Part shown: positions 1-7,388 of the stretch, in pieces
Numbering within the stretch: the stretch's first letter is position 1
How the letters are laid out: each line of letters opens with the position of its first letter
Assembly: GCA_964453575.1 (NCBI GenBank)
Contig: CAYVRW010000066.1
Location: 1 to 13,418, forward strand
Direction: 5' to 3'
Length of the DNA stretch: 13,418 bases
Origin: JABDBK01 sp964453575
GTDB lineage: Bacteria > Pseudomonadota > Gammaproteobacteria > DSM-16500
Made by a program: the position numbers and the translations under genes
The notes under the pieces: model-generated
What the model saw: only the letters and a program-made list of their open reading frames with translations
Databases searched by the model: none
What the model was told of the DNA's origin: nothing

Positions 1-61
1 AAAGCGCGTTGGAGGGGAGAGGGACTTTCTTCTCAAATTATGCGTCGATCCTACACCCCCG

Positions 62-96
62 CCCCTTTCCTCCAAAAAAGCATTGGAGGAAAGGGG
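62..96. repeat. 14-bp perfect palindrome (REP-like stem-loop) downstream of der
   Basis: Bases 62-75 (CCCCTTTCCTCCAA) are the exact reverse complement of 83-96, with a 7-nt centre. A G-U pair and a C-G pair can extend the stem outward to 60 and 98. It lies 35 nt past the der stop. Neither strand has a T-run after the stem, so it is not a textbook intrinsic terminator. A REP-like element or an mRNA 3'-end protecting hairpin fits better. An imperfect third copy of one arm (TTGGAGGGGAGAGGG) lies at about 9-23 and could pair with 62-75 instead. Confidence 0.6.
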
Positions 97-130
97 TGAC
101 TAGAAGCTACAGCGCCGTGAACACTTACTA

Positions 131-1519
131 TTATTTTTTCACCTTACGCATCAATCTTTTTTTACTACGCTGCTGACGCGGGGTCAGCTTATTTCTTTTG
201 TCTCTAAAAGGATTCTCACCGGATTTCAATTGAATATGCACCGGCGTTCCCATCAGTTTTAAACGATGTTGAAAAGTGTTTGCCAAATATTTTGCATAAG
301 AATCAGGGAGCGATTCTACTTGATTGCCATGCACCACGATAGTAGGCGGATTATGACCGCCAGCATGCGCATATCTAAGCTTAATACGTCTACCTTTGAC
401 TAAAGGGGGTTCGTGAGAGCTTACTGCATGGATTAAAATCTTGGTTAATACCGAGGTCGTTAACTTTTTATTAGCAGAAGCATACGCCTCATTAATGGAA
501 TCAAACAAATTTCCCACACCACTGCCATGCAATGCTGAAATATAATGGATACGAGCAAATGTGATGAAATTTAAGCGTCTATCAATCGTCATGCGCGCTT
601 TATCACGTTCACTGATCGTCATACCGTCCCATTTATTTAAGGCAATGACGATTGCTCTGCCGCTTTCTAAAATAAAACCTAATAAGCGCAGATCTTGATC
701 GGTGACACCTTCTCTAGCATCCATGATAAACAATACGACATTGGCAGATTCAATCGCTTGAAGAGTTTTAACGACGGAAAATTTTTCAGTAGTTTCAAAA
801 ATTTTTCCGCGTTTACGTACGCCCGCGGTATCGATGATGGTGTACTGCTTGTTATTTCTTTCCAAAGGAATTTGAATACTGTCTCGCGTCGTTCCAGGTT
901 GATCATAAACAATCACCCGTTCTTCACCTAAAATACGATTGGTTAAAGTGGATTTGCCAACATTAGGGCGGCCAATAAGCGCAAGTTTAATGCCAACACC
1001 CGTATCTTTAGTTTCATCTTCTTCTTTTTCAGGCAAGTCTTTAAAAATAGCATGGACAAGTTCAGTGATGCCTTGTTTATGAGAAGATGAAATAGCTAAA
1101 GGTTCGCCAAATCCCAGACGATAGAAATCAGCAGAAGCAACATTCGAATCCAAACCTTCTGTTTTATTGACCACTAAAAAAATGGATTTTTTGACCGAAC
1201 GTAATTGGTCTGCAATCGCTAAATCTTGGGCTGTAAGGCCGGCGCGGCCATCCACGAGAAATAATACTTTATCGGCTTCGGTAACTGCTTGCAGTGATTG
1301 TTCTTTGGTTAATAGGTTTAAATCATCTTTTTCGTCGGTCAATCCGCCGGTATCGATGACAATGAATCGATCGCCATGATAGTCAGCTTCGCCATATTGC
1401 CTATCACGCGTCATGCCCGGAAAATCAGACACTAATGCCGCGCGCGACGATGTCAGGCAATTAAATAGAGTTGATTTTCCTACATTGGGCCTTCCAACTA
1501 TCGCAACGACCGGTAACAT
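131..1519 (-). CDS. der: GTPase Der (EngA), ribosome assembly
   Basis: This is the double-GTPase protein needed for maturation of the 50S ribosomal subunit, acting in the cytoplasm. The 462-residue length is normal for the family. The first G domain has a P-loop GRPNVGKS at 9-16, DTGG at 56-59 and NKTE at 118-121. The second has GRPNVGKS at 183-190, DTAG at 230-233 and NKWD at 295-298. A KH-like RNA-binding domain and a Lys/Arg-rich tail form roughly the last 100 residues. The first G4 motif has Glu where NKxD is usual, a conservative change. The ATG start follows TGAGGTCATTATG, in which the upstream bamB stop TGA is part of the ribosome binding site. The two genes are therefore almost certainly co-transcribed and probably translationally linked. 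It is the last gene of the cluster. Confidence 0.97.
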   Translation of the reverse strand: MLPVVAIVGRPNVGKSTLFNCLTSSRAALVSDFPGMTRDRQYGEADYHGDRFIVIDTGGLTDEKDDLNLLTKEQSLQAVTEADKVLFLVDGRAGLTAQDLAIADQLRSVKKSIFLVVNKTEGLDSNVASADFYRLGFGEPLAISSSHKQGITELVHAIFKDLPEKEEDETKDTGVGIKLALIGRPNVGKSTLTNRILGEERVIVYDQPGTTRDSIQIPLERNNKQYTIIDTAGVRKRGKIFETTEKFSVVKTLQAIESANVVLFIMDAREGVTDQDLRLLGFILESGRAIVIALNKWDGMTISERDKARMTIDRRLNFITFARIHYISALHGSGVGNLFDSINEAYASANKKLTTSVLTKILIHAVSSHEPPLVKGRRIKLRYAHAGGHNPPTIVVHGNQVESLPDSYAKYLANTFQHRLKLMGTPVHIQLKSGENPFRDKRNKLTPRQQRSKKRLMRKVKK

Positions 1520-1526
1520 AATGACC

Positions 1527-2675
1527 TCATAAGATGGTGTAAGCTCTTAAATGACCATCCGTAGTCAAAACATATAATATTTGGTTGTCAACCACTGGGG
1601 CTGCGGTAATAGCAGAATTGTTGACTCGGGTACGGGCTGCAAAATGCCCGTCAGTTTTATTTAACCAATGTAAGTAGCCTTTGGCATCGCCGACTACGAC
1701 GTAATTGCCCATGACAACAGGCGCCGAAATGTTGCGTGCTTCAAGTTGTGTCTGACGAAAACGTACTTGGCCTGTTTCTTTATCAAAAGCCCATAGATGG
1801 CTTTTTGCATCGGTAATATAAAGCGTATCATTATCAAGCGTCATGCCGGTATAAGAAGATAAATCATGCATCCATTTTTCTTTGGCAGTCGTTGAATCAA
1901 GCACCGCAATGCGTCCTTGGTAAGTCGCAACATAAATAGTGCCGTCAGAAATTAAGGGGTCAGCATCGATATCGACCATGCGTTCAATCGCAAAACTGCC
2001 TTCAGGCATAGCAATCGTTTTTTTCCATTGTAAATTGCCGCCCGTTAATGTGAGTTTGGATAAACTGCCGCCTGCAAATCCCGCAACAATATTTCCTTGG
2101 GAAATTTGCGGTGCACTAGAACCACGTAAAATTAATGTCGGTTCCGATTGTTGATAGTGCCATAATACATGACCATCATCTTCAGCAAATGCAGTCAGTG
2201 TACCATTGATGGTTTTAATTACAACAATGTCATCGCCTGCCATCGGTGTTGCTAATACTTCATTTGCAGCGTGAGCTTTCCAAGAAATGCTGCCGTCTTT
2301 CTGATTGAGCGCTGTAATTTCCCCATCTTTTGAGCTTACGACGACAAGGTTCTCGCTTGTGCCAGGGCCTGCACTAATGGTTTCGCTTGCTCGGGTCGAC
2401 CATAATTTTTTACCGGTGGCTTTGTCGGTCGCAGTCACAGTACCATTTTTATCCGCAGTAAATATAGCGTTATCTTTGATAGCAGGGACTAACTTTGTAT
2501 AGGTTTTACCAGCACCTGAATTTGTTCTAGTATTCCACTGAGATTTAACACTAATCTCAGGCGGAAAATTCGTGAGCTTCGAAGGTTGCGGAGTGTTGTC
2601 TTTATCGAATAAAGTGCAGGCAGTGAGTAAACCTGATAAAAGACTAATCAATAATATTTTGTTCTTATTTTTCAT
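1527..2675 (-). CDS. bamB: Outer membrane assembly lipoprotein BamB
   Basis: This is a lipoprotein subunit of the BAM complex, which folds beta-barrel proteins into the outer membrane. It acts on the periplasmic face, attached to BamA. The 382 residues begin with a lipoprotein signal peptide: a basic N-terminus, a hydrophobic stretch at 7-18, and a lipobox ending LTAC with the lipidated Cys at 20. The remainder consists of repeated PQQ-like beta-propeller blades, visible as recurring units such as GTVTATDKATGKKLW and GRIAVLDSTTAKEKW, as expected for the eight-bladed propeller. The length is close to the usual 390. It lies between yfgM (21 nt upstream) and der (7 nt downstream), the conserved gammaproteobacterial arrangement. 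The ribosome binding site is weak (AGAG), which may mean it depends on coupling to yfgM. Confidence 0.95.
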   Translation of the reverse strand: MKNKNKILLISLLSGLLTACTLFDKDNTPQPSKLTNFPPEISVKSQWNTRTNSGAGKTYTKLVPAIKDNAIFTADKNGTVTATDKATGKKLWSTRASETISAGPGTSENLVVVSSKDGEITALNQKDGSISWKAHAANEVLATPMAGDDIVVIKTINGTLTAFAEDDGHVLWHYQQSEPTLILRGSSAPQISQGNIVAGFAGGSLSKLTLTGGNLQWKKTIAMPEGSFAIERMVDIDADPLISDGTIYVATYQGRIAVLDSTTAKEKWMHDLSSYTGMTLDNDTLYITDAKSHLWAFDKETGQVRFRQTQLEARNISAPVVMGNYVVVGDAKGYLHWLNKTDGHFAARTRVNNSAITAAPVVDNQILYVLTTDGHLRAYTIL

Positions 2676-2696
2676 AAAATAACTCTAGATTAAATG

Positions 2697-3326
2697 TTAT
2701 GTGGCTAAATTATTAAATTTCATTTCTAAAATAGGGCGGGACACTTCAGCATTAGGTAATCCTTGCAATGCTAATTCATAGGATTTTCTAGCTGCTTCAG
2801 TATCATTTTTCGCAAGCATGGCGTCCCCGCGTACTTCATCTGCCAATCCTTTGAAGCCTTTATCTTGCACCTCAGTAAGCAGCATCAATGCTTCATCAGG
2901 TTTTTTCAGAGCAATTAAAATTCGTGCTGCACGTACGCGGGCAATGTCACGCATGGAAGTATTTTTACTATGATTAATGACCCAATGCAGTTGTTGCAGG
3001 GCCTCTGGATAATTTTTTGTAATGACCGCTTCTCTTGCTAACATAAAAGCCGCCATATCAGCATAAGGTGTTTTAGTGTAATTTCGTAACAACTTTTTGG
3101 CCTGAACAATCGTGCCATGGGTGTTATTTTGTGCCCGCATGGCAATCATTTCATCATAAACAGCCGAAGCATGCTGCAAAACTTTGGTGCGATATGATTG
3201 CCAATAACGCCAGCCGGATGTGATGGCTGCTGCGATAAGAATACCAAGCAATATTGTCATGCCGTATTGTTTAATCCAATTTTTTAATTGCTGGATTTGC
3301 TCTTGTTCCGTCAAATATTCTGTCAA
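2697..3326 (-). CDS. yfgM: YfgM family periplasmic TPR protein
   Basis: This is an inner-membrane protein whose periplasmic TPR domain works with the chaperone PpiD at the Sec translocon and assists outer-membrane protein biogenesis (family knowledge from E. coli). The 209 residues comprise a short cytoplasmic N-terminus, one membrane helix at about 21-39 followed by the family-typical GWRYW, and helical TPR-like repeats over 50-205. The start is a TTG codon, supported by an AGAGG site 8 nt upstream and by the N-terminal segment having the expected length before the helix. It lies between hisS and bamB, as in E. coli. The identification rests on architecture plus gene position, and sequence divergence in this family is normally high. 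Confidence 0.9.
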   Translation of the reverse strand: MTEYLTEQEQIQQLKNWIKQYGMTILLGILIAAAITSGWRYWQSYRTKVLQHASAVYDEMIAMRAQNNTHGTIVQAKKLLRNYTKTPYADMAAFMLAREAVITKNYPEALQQLHWVINHSKNTSMRDIARVRAARILIALKKPDEALMLLTEVQDKGFKGLADEVRGDAMLAKNDTEAARKSYELALQGLPNAEVSRPILEMKFNNLAT

Positions 3327-3383
3327 AGGAGCTACCTCTCTTAGTACTGCTTAGGCATTTTAGCGAATTTCATCCAAAATGCA

Positions 3384-4658
3384 CTATAAAATAATATCTT
3401 TAATATATTCTTTTAACTTATCTTGTTTGATCTGTGTTTGCGGCTCATCTTTTCTTAAATTTTTTATGGTAATCGTATGCGTTTTCATTTCATCTTCAGC
3501 AAGAATAAAAGCGATAGCAGCACCGCTTTTATCGGCTTTTTTAAATTGATTTTTTAAACTGCCGCCGCCGCAATTCATCCAGATATGCAATGTTGGATAT
3601 GCTTTGCGTAATTCATGTGATAATGCAAATGCTTTTTGTGAGGATTCATCATCAGCTGCAATGAAATAAATATGGGGCGTGTTGCTTTGGGGGTGCAATT
3701 CCATTTGTTGAAGCAATAAAATGACGCGCTCCAAACCTATGGCAAAACCTAGCGCAGGTGTTGCCCTTCCGCCTAATTGCTCAATTAAGCCATCATAACG
3801 TCCGCCTGCACAAACAGTTCCTTGTGCACCTAGTTCTGTGGTGACCCATTCAAAAACCGTTTTAGTATAGTAATCTAATCCTCGAACTAAACATGGATTA
3901 AGGGTGAAGCTTATGCCCATTGATGTTAAATATTGTTGCAGCTTTGCAAAGTGATCTTTTGACTCTTGATCAAGATAATCCATCATTTTAGGGGCATGTT
4001 GAATCAGTGATTGCATGGCTGGATTTTTACTGTCCAGAATACGCATAGGATTGGTTAATAAGCGTCGCTTACTGTCCTCATCAAGTTCGTGTTCATGCGC
4101 TGTTAAGTAAGCCACTAATTGCTTACGATAATGGGCGCGTGATTCCACAGAGCCCAAAGAATTAAGTTGCAATTGGATATGCTGTGTTAAACCCAGTTTT
4201 TCAAAGAAGAGGGCAGATAATAAGATGATTTCTGCATCAATATCAGGCCCTTCTAAGCCAAATGCTTCGACTCCGCATTGATAAAATTGTCGATAACGGC
4301 CTTTTTGCGGTCTTTCGTAACGAAAATAAGGGCCTGCATACCATAAGCGTTGTATTTGATTATAAAATAAGCCATGTTCAATACCAGCCCGCACGCAACC
4401 AGCCGTACCTTCAGGCCGTAGTGTTAAGCTGCCATCGTGCCTATCTTGGAAGGTATACATTTCTTTTTCGACGATATCAGTAGCTTCACCTATCGTTCTT
4501 TTAAATAATTCTGTTTTTTCAACGATAGGCAGGCGAATTTCTTGGTATCCGAAGCTATGTAAGGTTTCACGTAACATAGCCTCAACATGTTGCCATAACA
4601 ATGTTTCAGAAGGCAGGATATCATTCATCCCACGAAGCGCTTGAATTGGGTTTTCCAC
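3384..4658 (-). CDS. hisS: Histidine--tRNA ligase
   Basis: This class II aminoacyl-tRNA synthetase charges tRNA-His with histidine in the cytoplasm. Its 424 residues match the usual bacterial length. It opens with the family signature RGMNDILP at 9-16. Motif 2 runs over about 107-127 (RYERPQKGRYRQF with the ATP-binding Arg113). The HisA motif RGLDYYTKTVFEW lies near 260-272 and the HisB motif AGGRYDGL near 285-292. A C-terminal anticodon-binding domain follows from about 330. The start is GTG, chosen because the next Met lies inside the RGMND motif; a GAGAGA site lies 9 nt upstream. It follows rodZ after 30 nt. In most relatives ispG sits between these two genes, but here it does not. Confidence 0.97.
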   Translation of the reverse strand: MENPIQALRGMNDILPSETLLWQHVEAMLRETLHSFGYQEIRLPIVEKTELFKRTIGEATDIVEKEMYTFQDRHDGSLTLRPEGTAGCVRAGIEHGLFYNQIQRLWYAGPYFRYERPQKGRYRQFYQCGVEAFGLEGPDIDAEIILLSALFFEKLGLTQHIQLQLNSLGSVESRAHYRKQLVAYLTAHEHELDEDSKRRLLTNPMRILDSKNPAMQSLIQHAPKMMDYLDQESKDHFAKLQQYLTSMGISFTLNPCLVRGLDYYTKTVFEWVTTELGAQGTVCAGGRYDGLIEQLGGRATPALGFAIGLERVILLLQQMELHPQSNTPHIYFIAADDESSQKAFALSHELRKAYPTLHIWMNCGGGSLKNQFKKADKSGAAIAFILAEDEMKTHTITIKNLRKDEPQTQIKQDKLKEYIKDIIL

Positions 4659-4688
4659 GGGGTTAAATCTCTCTAATTTTTATATAGG

Positions 4689-5633
4689 CTAATCCGGTTC
4701 AGGTATTTCCATGTTTTCTATAGGACGATATTGATGCCGTCTATGGTGTTTTTTCTTATGATGTGTTACTGCCGGTTTTTCAACGGCAGCAGTAGCATTG
4801 GCAGGATTTTCTTCGCCAGGCACAGTGGTGGTTGCTACTGGAACATCTGGATTAATCGGAGTAGGAGTGGTGGTAGTTGCTGCAGGTACTGCAGGGGGTG
4901 CTACAGAAGATGCTGGAGCTGTCGTTTCTTCCGGAGCTACTGTTTTTTGAGTAGCAGCTGTCGGTTGTGGTGCAACAGTTGCTGGCGTTGTTGCTGCAGG
5001 TACGGATTCTGTCTTTGCAGCGGGTGTGACGGTTGTTGGTGCAGCCGTTTTTGTAGTCTCTGTCGTGGGTGTCACAGTTGCGGCTGTGTTTTCAGGCACT
5101 ACCGAGGGCAGCGCTTCTACGTTCTTAACATCTGTCGTGGTTGTGGTAGTGGTTGCAGGTGCTTGATTAGGCGTTGGAATATCCGTAATCACGTATTTAG
5201 AATGTGAACTCCACCATAATACGACCAAGGAAATAAGTGTTAAGACAATTAAATAGGTGATCCAGCGAATATAACGATCGCCGCGATAAATAGGGCTAGC
5301 CTGTAAGGCTGGCGCTGTCAGCGTAGTGGGCGAGATATTCAGTTCAAGCTCATCGATGGCGGTATTGATATCACTTTCAGAAACATTCAATAAGCGTGCA
5401 TAAGAACGTAAGTAACCACGCATGAAGGTGATAGGAGGGCCATCAAAAAAAGCTTCGTTTTCAATGACTTCAACAATTTTTGGATTAAGATAAAGCCTTG
5501 CAGCGGCTTCTTTTTGGGTTAAGTGCATGGATTCTCGGGCTTTTCTTAAGCGTGCACCTAATCCTGATAATTTTGATTTTTCAGATTGACTCGTCATTTT
5601 GCCTGTTTCATCTATTGCAATTTCATTGTCCAT
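4689..5633 (-). CDS. rodZ: RodZ-like cytoskeleton protein lacking the usual C-terminal domain
   Basis: RodZ is a bitopic inner-membrane protein that links the actin-like MreB to the cell-wall elongation machinery. Residues about 25-95 form the RodZ-type helix-turn-helix (GLGARLRKARESMHLTQKEAA, then FMRGYLRSYARLL at 70-82). One membrane helix spans 122-141. From 148 to about 288 the periplasmic part is low-complexity Thr/Ala/Pro/Val sequence, including a run of seven Thr. It ends in a His/Lys/Arg cluster (291-303) and an acidic tip. The beta-rich DUF4115 domain that normally ends RodZ is not present. An internal Met13 preceded by ACAGGCAAA is a possible alternative start. A 129-nt non-coding gap separates it from rlmN. 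The gap has no clear promoter that I could defend, though one for the downstream genes may lie there. Confidence 0.9.
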   Translation of the reverse strand: MDNEIAIDETGKMTSQSEKSKLSGLGARLRKARESMHLTQKEAAARLYLNPKIVEVIENEAFFDGPPITFMRGYLRSYARLLNVSESDINTAIDELELNISPTTLTAPALQASPIYRGDRYIRWITYLIVLTLISLVVLWWSSHSKYVITDIPTPNQAPATTTTTTTDVKNVEALPSVVPENTAATVTPTTETTKTAAPTTVTPAAKTESVPAATTPATVAPQPTAATQKTVAPEETTAPASSVAPPAVPAATTTTPTPINPDVPVATTTVPGEENPANATAAVEKPAVTHHKKKHHRRHQYRPIENMEIPEPD

Positions 5634-5762
5634 GTTCGTCGCCTGTCCATTTGAGGGATGTACACATATTGCGCTGTCATTAAGCGAAATAAATCCTTTC
5701 CTCAGAGTTTAGACTAAAAATTCTATCATCAATAGCTTTGCTGTGCGAGTATAATGTGGTTT

Positions 5763-6872
5763 TTATTTTATTTTATCTTCGTTTTTTAATCTGGCGCTGC
5801 GTTTAGTGCGATCTTTGACCTGTCCTACGAGTTGACCGCAGGCGGCATCAATTTTTTCGCCGCGTGTTTTGCGGGTAATGGCATTAATTCCTGCATTCAT
5901 GAGTGTTTCGCGAAAGTGATCGATGGTAGCTTGATCAGAGCGTTGGTAGGAAGTATTGGGAAATGGATTAAAAGGGATCAAATTTACTTTGGCACGAATG
6001 TTGCTAAGTAATCGTATCAGTTGTTTTGCATGTTCAGGTTGGTCATTGACCCCAGCCAACATGACGTATTCAAGGGTGACATAACGTCGTTTATCATCTT
6101 TGAAATAATCTTTGCAGGCAGCCATTAATTCTTTTAATGGGTATTTTTTGTTCAAAGGCACCAAGATATTGCGTAATTCATCATTAGGGGCATGCAAGGA
6201 TACGGCCAGCGCTACATCGCTTACTTCACGTAATTGATACATGGCAGGAATGACCCCGGCAGTACTAAGCGTTACTCTACGTTTGGAAAGACCATAACAA
6301 AAGTCATCCAACATAATATTCATGCTGCTTACCACATTGTCGAAATTGAGCAAAGGTTCACCCATGCCCATCATGACAACATTGGTGACGGCATGATCAT
6401 GCAAACCTTGTTGTGCGGAAAGACTGCGTACCGCAACCCACACCTGGCCTATGATTTCGCTGCTGGTTAAATTACGGTTAAAACCTTGTTTACCCGTGGA
6501 ACAAAAATCGCAGTTTAATGTACAACCTACTTGCGATGAAACGCACAAGGTGCCGCGCGTTTTTTCAGGAATAAACACGGTTTCTATGCAATTTCCATCA
6601 CTTAGCCGTATCACCCATTTATGAGTACCGTCTGGGGATGTGCTTTCGAAAGCGATCTCAGGCGGTTTAATTTCTGCTAAAGCAGCCATTTTTTCTCTAA
6701 GCGGCTTGCTAAAATTCGTCATGGACTGGATATCTTGAATACCTTGAAAATGTATCCATTTTAAGGCTTGATCGGCGCGATAAGCCTTTTCACCCAGATT
6801 CACAAAAAAGTCTTGCATGGCTTTTTTGTCAAGGCCTAAAAGATTAACTTTGCTCATCTGGGCATCTGTCAT
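5763..6872 (-). CDS. rlmN: Dual-specificity 23S rRNA/tRNA methyltransferase RlmN
   Basis: This radical-SAM enzyme methylates C2 of A2503 in 23S rRNA and A37 in a subset of tRNAs, which improves decoding fidelity. The 369 residues carry the cluster-binding motif CxxxCxxC at Cys117, Cys121 and Cys124. The two extra cysteines of the ping-pong methyl transfer mechanism appear as Cys110 (TLCVSSQVGC) and Cys345 (DAACGQL). Together these separate RlmN from Cfr only loosely, but the genomic context is standard for RlmN. The ATG shares one base with the ndk stop (TAATG), so translation is probably coupled to ndk. Met6 is an alternative start. The basic C-terminal tail is typical. Confidence 0.97.
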   Translation of the reverse strand: MTDAQMSKVNLLGLDKKAMQDFFVNLGEKAYRADQALKWIHFQGIQDIQSMTNFSKPLREKMAALAEIKPPEIAFESTSPDGTHKWVIRLSDGNCIETVFIPEKTRGTLCVSSQVGCTLNCDFCSTGKQGFNRNLTSSEIIGQVWVAVRSLSAQQGLHDHAVTNVVMMGMGEPLLNFDNVVSSMNIMLDDFCYGLSKRRVTLSTAGVIPAMYQLREVSDVALAVSLHAPNDELRNILVPLNKKYPLKELMAACKDYFKDDKRRYVTLEYVMLAGVNDQPEHAKQLIRLLSNIRAKVNLIPFNPFPNTSYQRSDQATIDHFRETLMNAGINAITRKTRGEKIDAACGQLVGQVKDRTKRSARLKNEDKIK

Positions 6873-7318
6873 TAGGCTAGCTCAGCTTCTTTTACGTAAG
6901 TCACGATTTCTTCTGGGTTGAAGAAAAAAGCTACTTCTTGCTTGGCATTGTCCAGGCTATCCGAACCATGCACAGCATTGTGGTCGATGGAATCTGCAAA
7001 ATCAGCACGAATGGTACCTGGGGCTGCATCTTTAGGGTTAGTTGCGCCCATGATATCACGGTTTTTTAACACCGCATTATCGCCTTCTAATACTTGCAGC
7101 ATCACCGGGCCTGAGCTCATAAAACTCACTAAGGCATTGAAAAAAGGACGTTCTTTATGGATAGCATAAAAATCTTCAGCTTGTTTTTTGCTTAATTGCA
7201 TCATTTTAGCAGCGACTATGCGTAAGCCTGCTTTTTCAAAACGGGCATTGATTTGACCGATAACGGATTTTGCCACGGCATCGGGTTTGATGATGGATAA
7301 GGTTCTTTCTGTAGTCAT
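6872..7318 (-). CDS. ndk: Nucleoside diphosphate kinase
   Basis: This enzyme transfers the gamma phosphate from ATP to other nucleoside diphosphates through a phosphohistidine, keeping NTP and dNTP pools balanced. The catalytic His is residue 117 in the motif NAVHGSD, and the KPDAV signature lies at 11-15. With this start the protein has 148 residues, close to the family norm of about 143. The open frame extends 43 codons further upstream to 7447. That extension overlaps mtaD and is basic, Pro-rich and unlike the family. The ATG at 7318 has a strong AGGAG site 5 nt upstream, so the short form is chosen. It starts the housekeeping cluster and has its own promoter. Confidence 0.97.
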   Translation of the reverse strand: MTTERTLSIIKPDAVAKSVIGQINARFEKAGLRIVAAKMMQLSKKQAEDFYAIHKERPFFNALVSFMSSGPVMLQVLEGDNAVLKNRDIMGATNPKDAAPGTIRADFADSIDHNAVHGSDSLDNAKQEVAFFFNPEEIVTYVKEAELA

Positions 7319-7349
7319 ATTTACTCCTGATCTATAAATTTGGGGGCGT

Positions 7350-7358
7350 AGTATACCA
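7350..7358 (-). promoter_or_regulatory. Extended -10 promoter of ndk
   Basis: Read on the minus strand, TGGTATACT lies between mtaD and ndk: a TATACT -10 box (7350-7355) with the TGn extension. The -35 position is poor, as is common for extended -10 promoters. Transcription would start near 7343, giving a leader of about 25 nt before the ndk ATG. It would serve ndk-rlmN and probably the genes beyond. This is assigned by eye only. Confidence 0.5.
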
Positions 7359-7388
7359 TATTCGTCGTCGTACGGCTTATTCGGGGGT

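Noticed and set aside
4731..5207. 158-codon plus-strand open frame rich in Cys, Ser, Arg and Gly
   Set aside because: It is the complementary reading of the low-complexity Thr/Ala/Pro region of rodZ, which lacks stops on both strands. No ribosome binding site or recognisable domain.
5750..5755. TATAAT on the plus strand between rodZ and rlmN
   Set aside because: It would direct transcription antisense into rlmN, has no -35 partner at normal spacing and no plus-strand gene to serve.
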